Virus record (IMG/VR): IMGVR_UViG_3300048549_001033
Span: 1 to 35,254 of that record
Length of the DNA: 35,254 bases
Strand: one strand, 5' to 3'
DNA from: a virus
Under the pieces are notes generated by a model. The model saw only the letters and a list, made by a program, of their open reading frames with translations. It was not told where the DNA came from and searched no databases. Numbering within the stretch: the stretch's first letter is position 1; each line of letters begins with the position of its first letter. This document shows, one piece after another, positions 17,862-24,310 of the stretch. A program made the translations under genes and the position numbers.

Positions 17862-17987
17862 CTAAAGATTGCAGTGACTCAAGATAACCACATTGAGATA
17901 GCAACTAATGGAGTTTGGAAGGGTAAAACCGAAGACTTCATTGATGCACTCGAGGAACTTTTAAGGGATCTCAATGGGGAAGATTAA
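17829..17987 (+). CDS. Possible small protein between integrase and nuclease (start uncertain)
   Basis: The integrase frame continues open for 73 codons after its TAG to TAA at 17985-17987. The product part LTKVSISVNNLKIAVTQ through TEDFIDALEELLRDLNGED looks coding (amphipathic beta then helix, acidic end). There is no ATG. TTG at 17829 is the best start I find, with GAGGAAA about 15 bases upstream, giving about 52 residues. It overlaps the next gene by 14 bases. Alternatives are amber read-through from the integrase, or decay of a longer gene. It could be an excisionase-size partner, but no HTH is seen. Confidence 0.35.
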   Translation: MLTKVSISVNNLKIAVTQDNHIEIATNGVWKGKTEDFIDALEELLRDLNGED

Positions 17988-18303
17988 TTCAAAGCAAAAA
18001 GGCGCTCGTTTTGAACGCACTGTATCCAAGATATTGAATGATGCTGGATACACTGCTAGACGGGGACAGCAATTCTGTGGAGCCAATGGTGACGCTGATG
18101 TTATAGCACCAGATTTTCCCTTTCATTTGGAGTGTAAGCATGTTGAAAAGCTGAACCTCTACAGTGCCATGACTCAAGCGATTGCGGACGCAAAAAAGGC
18201 AGAAAAGCCCCCGTGCGTTGTACATAAAAAAAACCACAGCGAAGAACTATTTACATGCAGATTAGATGATCTGCTTGAACTACTAACAACATTAGAAAAA
18301 TGA
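17974..18303 (+). CDS. PD-(D/E)XK nuclease, Holliday-junction-resolvase-like
   Basis: This 109-residue protein has the compact resolvase/restriction nuclease pattern: FERTV with E14 in the first helix, then RRGQQFCGANGDADVI with D42, HLECK with E53 and K55, and a following helix with Gln/Ala (MTQAIADAKKAEKPPCVV). These are the four usual metal-binding and catalytic positions. Such proteins cut branched or junction DNA. It heads the recombination block (it overlaps the Erf gene by 4 bases), which supports resolution of recombination or replication intermediates before packaging. A general endonuclease role is the alternative. Confidence 0.75.
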   Translation: MGKINSKQKGARFERTVSKILNDAGYTARRGQQFCGANGDADVIAPDFPFHLECKHVEKLNLYSAMTQAIADAKKAEKPPCVVHKKNHSEELFTCRLDDLLELLTTLEK

Positions 18304-18974
18304 ATGAAGAAACTAATCAAATTATCACGCCTGCTCCAGCGTCTGTTTTCGCTGGTCTGGCGGCTTGTCAAACGGAGTTATCCAATCCTGCGAAGGACTC
18401 ACAGGGTTACGGGTACAAATATTCCACGCTGGATCAGATCCTTACGCTCGTAAAGCCAGTACTGGCGAAATACAAGCTGGGCTTTTATCAAACTCCAGTA
18501 GGTGAAATTGAGAACGAAAGTCTTAAAATTAAAACCTGTCTATTTCATGCAAGTGGACAGTTTATTGAGACTGAATTTTCTCTGCCGATAAAGTTTGGCA
18601 GCAATCCAGTACAAGATTTTGGTGCTGCCCTCACATATGGTAAAAGGTATGCCTTACTTGGCTTGCTTTCAATTTTTCCCGAGGACGAAGATACAGACGG
18701 TGTTGGGTCTAAAGAGGTGAAGAAAAAACCATCTCCCCAAAAGAAAAAAGTTGCATCAAAAGCAACTTCAAAGAATCCAATACGAGATCCTAAATTAGTT
18801 GATGCTGTCGAGAAAAGATTGGATGCACTCGAGATTGTCGATTGGGCAGAGGGTACTGGTTTTATTCCACACAAAACTGCGGAGCCAAACTTGACTCGTT
18901 TTCTAGCATTCACCGATGAGGAATTGTTAACAAAAGTTAAAGACTGGGAATCAAAGAAGGAGGGTGCAGCATGA
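18300..18974 (+). CDS. erf: Erf-family single-strand annealing protein
   Basis: This 224-residue protein has the Erf signature in its first 140 residues: SVFAGLAACQTELSNPAKD, a YSTLDQILTLVKPVLAKYKLGF segment, the short beta strands and FGAALTYGKRYALLGLLSIF, then an acidic stretch. A Lys/Pro/Ser linker (KKKPSPQKKKVASK) leads to a small C-terminal domain with a conserved-looking WAEGTGF. Erf proteins anneal complementary single strands and support phage recombination or circularisation. The genes before (resolvase-like) and after (exonuclease, SSB-like) complete a recombination cassette. ATGA overlaps occur at both ends. Confidence 0.88.
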   Translation: MNEETNQIITPAPASVFAGLAACQTELSNPAKDSQGYGYKYSTLDQILTLVKPVLAKYKLGFYQTPVGEIENESLKIKTCLFHASGQFIETEFSLPIKFGSNPVQDFGAALTYGKRYALLGLLSIFPEDEDTDGVGSKEVKKKPSPQKKKVASKATSKNPIRDPKLVDAVEKRLDALEIVDWAEGTGFIPHKTAEPNLTRFLAFTDEELLTKVKDWESKKEGAA

Positions 18975-19669
18975 TTGGTAATAAGATGGTTGGACACAAT
19001 ATCATTAATTTTGATTTACCATATTTAAATCAATCAACTGCAATGCACTGTGCTAAAGGTCACAAAATATTGCAGCCAGATCAGAAGGGATATTGGAATA
19101 ATGTTTTCTTTGATACCATGAAATGGTGGCAGGCTGGTAACCGCCAAAACTTAATATCTCTTGACCGTTTGTCGAAAGCATTTGGTCATAAAGGTAAAAA
19201 CGGCAGCGGCAAGCACTTCCATGCACTGTCAAGGGCAGAACAGGAGGACTACTTAGAAAATGACCTACGGGCTACAGCAGCCGTATTTAACGGTATTAAT
19301 CAAGCTGAGTCTATCTGTGAAAGCTGGACGGTTTTTGATATCGAAACCGCACCAAGATCAATTGAATATATTCAGTCGGTTATTCCAGAGTTTGATCCTG
19401 CTACGGTTAAGACTGGTAATCTTAAAGATCCCGATAAGATCTTACAGAAGATCGATGACGCTCGAGAAAATCATCTGGACAGCGTTTTAGACAAAGCAGG
19501 GTTACATGCAGATTATTCAGTTCCCGTAGCAATTGGCTACTTAGATAGCACTGGGAATATGAAGCTGGATTTCGGTAGTCCAAAAGATTTGGTCACCTCA
19601 TTTTGGGAGATAGCTGGCGAAGTCTGGTTATCTGATTACGAACAAACAAAACTAAAGAACAATAGCTAA
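18971..19669 (+). CDS. DnaQ-like 3'-5' exonuclease with permuted motif order
   Basis: A 232-residue protein with all three DEDD exonuclease motifs but in circularly permuted order. ExoII comes first (GHNIINFDLPYL, N10 and D15), then ExoIII (YLENDLRA, Y94 and D98), and ExoI last (TVFDIETAP, D123 and E125) followed by the beta strands VPVAIGYLD. In normal members ExoI is at the N-terminus. The end (LVTSFWEIAGE) is what normally precedes the GHN motif, so the two halves join logically head to tail. ExoII starts only 8 residues from the N-terminus. The context between Erf and SSB-like genes fits processing of DNA ends for annealing. Activity is unproven. Confidence 0.78.
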   Translation: MIGNKMVGHNIINFDLPYLNQSTAMHCAKGHKILQPDQKGYWNNVFFDTMKWWQAGNRQNLISLDRLSKAFGHKGKNGSGKHFHALSRAEQEDYLENDLRATAAVFNGINQAESICESWTVFDIETAPRSIEYIQSVIPEFDPATVKTGNLKDPDKILQKIDDARENHLDSVLDKAGLHADYSVPVAIGYLDSTGNMKLDFGSPKDLVTSFWEIAGEVWLSDYEQTKLKNNS

Positions 19670-19671
19670 TT

Positions 19672-20094
19672 ATGAAATCTACAATAAAGGGTGTTTACAC
19701 CCACTCAACAGACGGTGAAGAATATGTCACCAAAAACGGTAATCTCTACATTAAGGTACTCTTACAGACTCAAGATGCAGTTGGTATTTATGAGAGTTTT
19801 TTCCTCACTCCAAAAGCACACTGGAAGATTAATGCATTATTTGATGCGGCTGGACTTTCAGCACCATCAGCAACTAGCGTAAGTGCCGCTGATTTCAATG
19901 AATTAATCGGGCAGGATCTCGAGGTTGCAGTTGGTAAAAATGAGGGTGGCTACACTTGTGTTAAAAAGTTCTACCCGAAGGCGAAAGCGGAAGATATTGA
20001 GGTCAAGGACAATGGCACCGATGCGTCACAGGAAGTGCAAGACCAAATTGATGCAGAGTTATCACCAGATGATGACGATGATGTTCCTTTCTGA
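19672..20094 (+). CDS. SSB-like single-strand DNA-binding protein
   Basis: A 140-residue protein with a beta-rich first 115 residues (IKGVYTHSTDGEEYVTK, LYIKVLLQTQD, TCVKKFYPKAKAE) and a long acidic tail ending DDDDDVPF. The terminal acidic-PF peptide is the hallmark of SSB, which uses it to recruit partner proteins. The core resembles phage DUF669-type binding proteins more than E. coli SSB, so I keep the name general. The gene follows the exonuclease by 2 bases and precedes the initiator-like gene by 11, in the expected place for a replication/recombination SSB. Confidence 0.72.
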   Translation: MKSTIKGVYTHSTDGEEYVTKNGNLYIKVLLQTQDAVGIYESFFLTPKAHWKINALFDAAGLSAPSATSVSAADFNELIGQDLEVAVGKNEGGYTCVKKFYPKAKAEDIEVKDNGTDASQEVQDQIDAELSPDDDDDVPF

Positions 20095-20105
20095 GGATTT
20101 TAAAA

Positions 20106-20690
20106 GTGTCACAGGATAAAGAATATACGATAACGATTCGCCTGCCAAAAGTGCAGGAGGAATATGTCAAATTGATGAACGAAACTTACGGGTTCTCATG
20201 CAACAATTTAGTCAAAATGGCACTCCTCCTGCACCAGACACAATTTGGACAACAAACTCAAAGTGGTATCAATCTGATACCGTCCACAGTATCAAATCAA
20301 CAGAAACCGAAAAAACCAAAACGGTATCAAACTGATACTGGTGATGATACCAAAAACACTGATCCCTCGCGCGCGCCTTCAATCATATCTAATTTTAATA
20401 AAACATATAGTATTATTAATAATGTAATTATCTTTTTAAATAAAGAGACTGAAGATGCATGGTTATCTTTTAAGAAATATCGAAAAGAAATTAAGAAACC
20501 ATTTACGAAAACAAGTGAGGTGTTTCAACAGCGATATATTGATCGTGTTTTAAAGCATGAATCAGAACAGCAACTAGTCGAACGGTGGCACAATTCAATT
20601 AGAAATAATTGGAACGGGTTTATTTTTCCAAATGAGGTCTTAGGGGATGAGACTAACAACAATGAACAATATTCAGAGGAGGACTTATAA
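20106..20690 (+). CDS. Replication-initiator-like protein (ribbon-helix-helix N-terminus) containing the candidate origin
   Basis: A 194-residue protein from a GTG start with TGAGGA 9 bases upstream. Residues 1-45 (YTITIRLPKVQEEYVKLMNETYGFSCNNLVKMALLL) look like a ribbon-helix-helix DNA-binding domain. Residues about 50-95 are a polar linker with no predicted fold, and its DNA holds the iterons and AT-rich stretch. The C-terminal domain (AWLSFKKYRKEIKKPFT, RWHNSIRNNWNGFIFP) resembles the C-terminal part of phage replisome organisers, with the usual W..YR and N.W.G endings. The next gene is a DnaC-type loader, so the pair recalls lambda O and P. Whether the RHH part binds the iterons is inference. 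Confidence 0.65.
   Translation: MSQDKEYTITIRLPKVQEEYVKLMNETYGFSCNNLVKMALLLHQTQFGQQTQSGINLIPSTVSNQQKPKKPKRYQTDTGDDTKNTDPSRAPSIISNFNKTYSIINNVIIFLNKETEDAWLSFKKYRKEIKKPFTKTSEVFQQRYIDRVLKHESEQQLVERWHNSIRNNWNGFIFPNEVLGDETNNNEQYSEEDL
20265..20448. other. Candidate replication origin: iterons, GC block and AT-rich stretch
   Basis: Six half-sites of the 7-mer (G/A)GTATCA or its complement lie in 87 bases: GGTATCA-ATC-TGATACC at 20265-20281, AGTATCA at 20288, GGTATCA-AAC-TGATACT at 20323-20339 and TGATACC at 20345. Next is the GC block CCCTCGCGCGCG (20364-20375) and then about 65 very AT-rich bases (20385-20448) including the 12-base palindrome ATTATTAATAAT (20412-20423). Iterons followed by an easily melted stretch inside the initiator gene is the lambda-type origin layout. 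The coding sequence here is the disordered linker, which can tolerate such sequence. Confidence 0.7.
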
Positions 20691-21454
20691 TGCAACAGAT
20701 TGGTCAATCAATACCACAGGTCACCCAAGTCGATTACGATGACATTGTGGTGCCTTGTAGGGAGTGTAATGTGGATGTACCGTACAAGTCATCAGTGCTG
20801 GCATTCTTTGGTAACGATAAAAGGATAGTTGTCTGTGATGATTGCTGTGAAAAAGCAACACAGGAACACAGTGATGAATTGAAAGTAAAGCCAGTGCTTG
20901 GTTCAATTGAATTAATGATACCATCATTCTATTTGGAGACTGATTTTAATCAGCTACCTAAATCAGCTAGGGATATCTGGCGATATGGATATAAGGATTC
21001 GCCACCCATTCAAAACTGGTCACTTAGTTCACTAAGAGGGATCTATATAATCGGAGCCAGTAGAACAGGTAAAACCAGAACTTTATGCACTTTATTGAGG
21101 AAATTGCATGAGGATGCTATTGCATTCAAGTTATTTCAAGCTGGACAGTTCCATGCCGCACTAGTGGATGCAAAGAGATCCAATTTTTATACACGGTGGA
21201 TTACTGAACAGGTTACGGTGCCAGTGCTGGCGATAGATGACTTGTTTGCTGAAAAGATTACCGAGACTATTCAAGCAGGACTATTTGAAATTATAGAGCA
21301 ACGCATGGCTCGTAAATTACCTGTTCTGATCACCACTCAAGTGAAGAAGTCAGATGCGATTAAACAGTTTATTGATCCGAGAAGAGGTGAGGCATTATTA
21401 AATCGATTACGGGAGTCATGTGATCCCTATGTCACAAATAAGGAGGAAGTATGA
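20690..21454 (+). CDS. DnaC-like helicase loader (AAA+ ATPase)
   Basis: A 254-residue protein with an N-terminal zinc-finger-like part (C23xxC26 and C49xxC52) and a DnaC/IstB-type AAA+ domain: Walker A GASRTGKT at 122-129 (K128), Walker B VLAIDDLF with D183 and D184, sensor-1-like LITTQ near 213-217 and NRLRE near 238-242 as the arginine-finger region. Such proteins load the host DnaB helicase at the origin. The loader follows the initiator-like gene with a one-base overlap and the strong site AGAGGAGGAC, the classical O/P order. No phage helicase or polymerase is seen, which fits reliance on the host replisome. Confidence 0.85.
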   Translation: MQQIGQSIPQVTQVDYDDIVVPCRECNVDVPYKSSVLAFFGNDKRIVVCDDCCEKATQEHSDELKVKPVLGSIELMIPSFYLETDFNQLPKSARDIWRYGYKDSPPIQNWSLSSLRGIYIIGASRTGKTRTLCTLLRKLHEDAIAFKLFQAGQFHAALVDAKRSNFYTRWITEQVTVPVLAIDDLFAEKITETIQAGLFEIIEQRMARKLPVLITTQVKKSDAIKQFIDPRRGEALLNRLRESCDPYVTNKEEV

Positions 21455-21537
21455 ACGGTTGGCAAAATTATGTAGATTTAGGATTTATCCTAATCATTCT
21501 AATTACAATAATGCTGGTTAGCTACTTTGTGTTGTAA
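21451..21537 (+). CDS. 28-residue single-pass membrane peptide
   Basis: ATG overlaps the loader stop (GTATGA) and has AAGGAGGAAGT just upstream, a strong ribosome-binding site. The product MNGWQNYVDLG is followed by a 17-residue hydrophobic helix (FILIILITIMLVSYFVL) that runs to the C-terminus. The stop overlaps the next start (TAATG). It is too short for a typical holin, but a small membrane effector or superinfection factor is possible. The unusually good initiation context makes me believe it is translated. Confidence 0.6.
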   Translation: MNGWQNYVDLGFILIILITIMLVSYFVL

Positions 21538-21962
21538 TGGCAGGAAGACCAAAAATAACCCAGCGGAAGATGGAAAACATGGGACTTGGTAAACTATCCA
21601 AGTTTGTCACTGATCAAGTGGAACGAACTATAGAAGAAAAGCACCCATTAGAGTTAGATAAGAAAGATAATGAAACACTTGATGCAATAGCAATATTGAG
21701 TCCAGAAGAATACAGAAGTTTTACACTTAGAAATCTTAAACTACTTCAAACGAAAATAACTCTAGCAACAATTAATGCTGTTCCTTCCATTCCCGAAAGA
21801 AACCTACCTTATGCAGGCAAACTGGTAGATGAGCAAATTGCCAGATTGGAGGGAAATTCAGTGACCAAGGTAGAGCAAAAAAGAGCAATACTTAACACGA
21901 ATGAGGAATATGAGGAGTTCTTAACCACACACTTAGAAGATGAGGTAAATGATGACAAATAA
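21537..21962 (+). CDS. Unknown 141-residue helical protein
   Basis: Starts MAGRPKITQRKMENMGLG, is largely helical and acidic at the end (LTTHLEDEVNDDK). The start shares a base with the preceding stop. A MAGRPK opening and a helical body with LRNLKLLQTKITLATINAV remind me of small terminase-type proteins, but there is no clear HTH and the gene sits 2.9 kb before the large terminase, so I do not call it that. It ends with a 14-base overlap with the next frame. Confidence 0.55.
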   Translation: MAGRPKITQRKMENMGLGKLSKFVTDQVERTIEEKHPLELDKKDNETLDAIAILSPEEYRSFTLRNLKLLQTKITLATINAVPSIPERNLPYAGKLVDEQIARLEGNSVTKVEQKRAILNTNEEYEEFLTTHLEDEVNDDK

Positions 21963-22167
21963 AGAGTTAATTCAAGTACAACATAACTGGGATCAACAGG
22001 CACATCATATCACTAAACAAGATATGATCGATGTTCAAAATGGATACCAAAGATTTTGGGAACGAACACAAATCAGTGAGAATATTGGGACTAGAAAGAA
22101 TCCAGTATTTATTCGCACGAATATTCCACGAGTGAAACCTTGGGCAGGATCTGTTTATGCATTCTAG
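21949..22167 (+). CDS. Unknown 72-residue protein
   Basis: GATGAGGTAA precedes two consecutive ATG codons (21949 and 21952), either of which may start the protein; the overlap with the previous gene is 14 bases. The sequence is polar and aromatic (HNWDQQAHHITKQDM, YQRFWERTQ, PRVKPWAGSVYAF), with no membrane helix. The Trp/Pro-containing end may bind a partner. No family recognised. Confidence 0.5.
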   Translation: MMTNKELIQVQHNWDQQAHHITKQDMIDVQNGYQRFWERTQISENIGTRKNPVFIRTNIPRVKPWAGSVYAF

Positions 22168-22402
22168 AGAGCAGGCAGAAGAAGCGTTAAGCATATTGTT
22201 ATCACAGATAGGTAATGCCCGTATTCGTGAAATGCATTCAAAGAAGCTCAAGGCATATCTAGGCTACTTGCATAAAAGGATAGAGTTAGCTGATCGCATA
22301 ATAGCCAAAGAAGACTGGTCAAAGGTAGATGATCATATTCAAGCATTAGCTAAATTATGGGATGAGCAGGACGCTAAATGTCCACCACATAATCACCTAT
22401 GA
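22157..22402 (+). CDS. Unknown 81-residue helical protein
   Basis: Overlaps the previous gene by 11 bases and the next by 4. The sequence is nearly all helix-forming (MHSREQAEEALSILLSQIG, then KKLKAYLGYLHKRIELADRII) and ends in a short HxxxHC-like region (DAKCPPHNHL). It could form a helical hairpin or coiled coil. Function unknown; it lies in the early block after the helicase loader. Confidence 0.5.
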   Translation: MHSREQAEEALSILLSQIGNARIREMHSKKLKAYLGYLHKRIELADRIIAKEDWSKVDDHIQALAKLWDEQDAKCPPHNHL

Positions 22403-22647
22403 AGGATAGTGTTATCAAATTAACATCAGAGTTTGATTCAGCAATCATTGGAATATCATTTGAAGACCAATGTGTCATTTACTCAGCAGAAAGGATTGTA
22501 GAGGTACTTGTAATCACTCAAAAACTTTCTGTAGATGATGCACTAGAGCATTTCTGCCATAATATGGGTGATTCAAAAGGGAAAGGATTACCAAGGTATG
22601 TTTGGACTGATGAACTGGATGATTTGATGGATAAGGAGGCACAATGA
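22399..22647 (+). CDS. Unknown 82-residue protein
   Basis: ATGA overlap with the previous gene. The first half is beta-rich (SVIKLTSEFDSAIIGISFEDQCVIYS), the second helical and acidic (VDDALEHFCHNMG, WTDELDDLMDKEAQ). This pattern is common in small phage proteins that mimic or bind host factors, but no family can be named. It is the last ordinary-looking gene before the GC-rich island, and its end carries the AAGGAGG site used by the following frame. Confidence 0.55.
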   Translation: MKDSVIKLTSEFDSAIIGISFEDQCVIYSAERIVEVLVITQKLSVDDALEHFCHNMGDSKGKGLPRYVWTDELDDLMDKEAQ

Positions 22648-22868
22648 AAATCGGTTGCATATATTCCACGGGCTGCCTCCCCTCGCGCGCGTGTAGGACG
22701 AGAAGCATGAGATCTGCACCCGTTTTTGATGTAAATTCATGCACTACCTCCGCAATCCCAGTGTTTATCGGGGTGAATAGAGGATTAATTGTCCCCAGTC
22801 ACTCGAGAATAGAGGGTCGGGGGGGTCGGGGGGGAGGCACCTCAAAAATCTCAGACCGATTACCATAG
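22644..22868 (+). CDS. Questionable 74-residue ORF across the GC-rich island
   Basis: The start is excellent (AAGGAGG then ATGA overlap), but after about eight residues (MKIGCIYS) the translation becomes atypical: Cys, Arg, Ser and Gly-rich with no secondary-structure pattern (EGRGGRGGGTSK). The DNA there is GC-rich and has long-range inverted repeats and G-tracts. Either a short leader peptide is translated into a structured RNA or DNA site, or an older gene has been replaced by it. I regard a functional protein as unlikely. Confidence 0.3.
   Translation: MKIGCIYSTGCLPSRACRTRSMRSAPVFDVNSCTTSAIPVFIGVNRGLIVPSHSRIEGRGGRGGGTSKISDRLP
22674..22839 (+). other. GC-rich structured island (candidate ncRNA or packaging/replication site)
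   Basis: TGCCTCCCC (22674-22682) pairs perfectly with GGGGAGGCA (22831-22839) and closes about 150 bases. Inside are GCATGA/TCATGC (22705-22710 with 22737-22742) and nested CCTC/GAGG (22747-22750, 22780-22783) with CCC/GGG (22757-22759, 22770-22772). The 3' strand contains GGG-TC-G7-TC-G7 (22814-22834), able to form a G-quadruplex. The 5' part holds CCCTCGCGCGCG (22680-22691), identical to the block in the origin. Composition stands far apart from the AT-rich surroundings. It lies just upstream of the terminase block. Confidence 0.45.
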
Positions 22869-22885
22869 AGAAAAATTTTAAAATA

Positions 22886-23491
22886 ATGAACATTGAAGAA
22901 TATGAAGTAAGGGACTTTGCATCCTGCATAAAAAAACATCTCCCCGAGAGTGAGGTTAAGTTGCTGGACTTACGATATGACAAGGATCTCACCTACATAG
23001 AAATAGGCAGAGAATATGGAGTTGGTGGCACAAGGATTAGACAAGCTATAGACGAGATATTAAAGACCTGTCGATTGATAGCTAGAAGGCTGGATAAAGG
23101 TTTACCCGTAATTGTGGAGCCATCTTTAGTGAGGGGCAATCTATGCGATGGTAAATTAACTAAAGCACAAGCTGCTACGAGGAAGAGAATGAATAAGCTC
23201 TATCGGAAACAGGTTCGAGATCAGAAAAGAAAGAAACCGAAAAAAAGAAATAAAAAAGGGTTTATGGAATTTGCCAGTTATGAGGATTTCTTAAACCAGC
23301 GTGAAGTGGAGAGAAAATTTAGGGAAACCCATGAAGTAAGAGAGTACCTCGATTTGGATGGATATAAGTTTGCAGCATGGGTTCCTAAAGATGCGAGTGC
23401 GGAGGAGGGAATTGATATTGCGATGAGTGGGACACTTTTTTTCAACGCAGGATTACGAACTAAAATAAAAAAATATTATGGAAACATCTAG
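22886..23491 (+). CDS. Sigma-region-4-like HTH regulator, candidate late-gene activator
   Basis: A 201-residue protein. Residues about 22-60 (EVKLLDLRYDKDLTYIEIGREYGVGGTRIRQAIDEIL) carry a helix-turn-helix of the sigma-70 region 4 type. A strongly basic linker (RKKPKKRNKKG, near 114-125) follows, then a C-terminal domain (REYLDLDGYKFAAWVPKD). Phages often place such ArpU-like regulators just before the terminase and virion genes, where they switch on late transcription. A small terminase role is also possible, because the gene lies upstream of terL and binds DNA by prediction. The ATG is 17 bases after the preceding frame and has no strong Shine-Dalgarno sequence. Confidence 0.6.
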   Translation: MNIEEYEVRDFASCIKKHLPESEVKLLDLRYDKDLTYIEIGREYGVGGTRIRQAIDEILKTCRLIARRLDKGLPVIVEPSLVRGNLCDGKLTKAQAATRKRMNKLYRKQVRDQKRKKPKKRNKKGFMEFASYEDFLNQREVERKFRETHEVREYLDLDGYKFAAWVPKDASAEEGIDIAMSGTLFFNAGLRTKIKKYYGNI

Positions 23492-23525
23492 TTTTATACC
23501 AAGGGAAAATAAGGAGACATTACGA

Positions 23526-23912
23526 ATGGAAGGATTATTAAAAAATCGGGTTGAAGGGAAATGGAAAGTAAAAATGGCAAAGCTGCCAACTAATTACAGT
23601 TTGGATTTTAGTGTAATTAAGGACGGTAGAGTTATCGGTTTAGCGGAAGCAAAATGTCGAACAGTATCATTTGATACTTATCCTACTTACATGATCAGCT
23701 TGAAAAAGTGGAATGCGATGCGTCAATTTCAAGCCAGTTCAAATCTAAAGGTATTATTGATCGTTGGATTTACTGACGGTGATTACTGGGTTGATATTTC
23801 TACGGTTGGTGAATTTAGCAGCAAGATGGGCGGCAGGAGTGACCGTGATTGGACAGTTGATACTGAACCATGTGTTTACTTTAAGAATAAATATTTTAAA
23901 GAACTGAAATGA
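23526..23912 (+). CDS. PD-(D/E)XK endonuclease-like protein
   Basis: I start at the ATG at 23526 because AAATAAGGAGAC lies just upstream; the longer frame from 23478 would overlap the previous gene. The 128-residue product has KLPTNYSLDFSVIKDG with D27 and GLAEAKCR with E41 and K43, the metal-binding pattern of PD-(D/E)XK nucleases, then YPTYMISLKKW, typical of a phage endonuclease family. The DNA contains the palindrome AGTATCA-TT-TGATACT, matching the origin iterons. The role may be DNA processing in packaging or attack on host or competitor DNA. Confidence 0.65.
   Translation: MEGLLKNRVEGKWKVKMAKLPTNYSLDFSVIKDGRVIGLAEAKCRTVSFDTYPTYMISLKKWNAMRQFQASSNLKVLLIVGFTDGDYWVDISTVGEFSSKMGGRSDRDWTVDTEPCVYFKNKYFKELK
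23663..23678. repeat. Iteron-like palindrome AGTATCA-TT-TGATACT
   Basis: A perfect 16-base palindrome whose arms match the half-sites of the candidate origin (AGTATCA/TGATACT), lying 3.4 kb downstream inside the endonuclease gene. A further TTGATACTG occurs near 23856. It may be a second binding site for the initiator-like RHH protein. Confidence 0.45.
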
Positions 23913-24310
23913 AGACAGAAAAGGAATTAGCGGAAGAACTTGGCATTGATAGGAAACTATTAGCAGGGTGGAGAAAGGACGGGACATTTTCGACTAGTAG
24001 TACGGTGAAGGTTGCTAATCAAATTGTTTACCATGAGGAAGGTGAGCATGAGGTGAGGAATTTTCTTCAACGGGAATTACTGACTGGGGAATTGAGTGAA
24101 CCTAAACCGCCACCCGATGAACCGCAGGAATTAGTAATTACAAAGTTACCACTTAATCCGAGACTGGTTATGTGCGGAGAAAAAAGGGTACGGGTGAGGG
24201 ATAATAAGAATTTTTTAATTGGGATGAAACTACAAGCTAGACCTCCTGTGACTGATTCACAGGTTTGGGTAATGCTTGGTAGATGCCCTAGATGGAGAGG
24301 AAGATACTAA
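23909..24310 (+). CDS. HTH protein upstream of the terminase, candidate small terminase
   Basis: A 133-residue protein with an N-terminal HTH (ELAEELGIDRKLLAGWRKDG), a helical segment (HEVRNFLQREL), a Pro/Glu linker (EPKPPPDEPQE) and a beta-rich basic end with VRVRDNKNF and GRCPRWRGRY. It overlaps the genes on both sides. A DNA-binding N-terminal domain with a position two genes before terL fits a small terminase, but the C-terminal part looks more like a beta-domain than the helical oligomerisation core of TerS. Treat the call as tentative. Confidence 0.5.
   Translation: MKTEKELAEELGIDRKLLAGWRKDGTFSTSSTVKVANQIVYHEEGEHEVRNFLQRELLTGELSEPKPPPDEPQELVITKLPLNPRLVMCGEKRVRVRDNKNFLIGMKLQARPPVTDSQVWVMLGRCPRWRGRY

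Noticed and set aside
21537-21962. Small terminase assignment from the MAGRPK opening
   Set aside because: No helix-turn-helix is visible and it is far from terL; the HTH proteins at 22886 and 23909 are better candidates.
22514-22992. Minus-strand open frames across the GC-rich island
   Set aside because: They are shadows of the + strand genes and the island, with no ribosome-binding sites and Pro/Ser-rich translations; all firm genes in the window are on the + strand.
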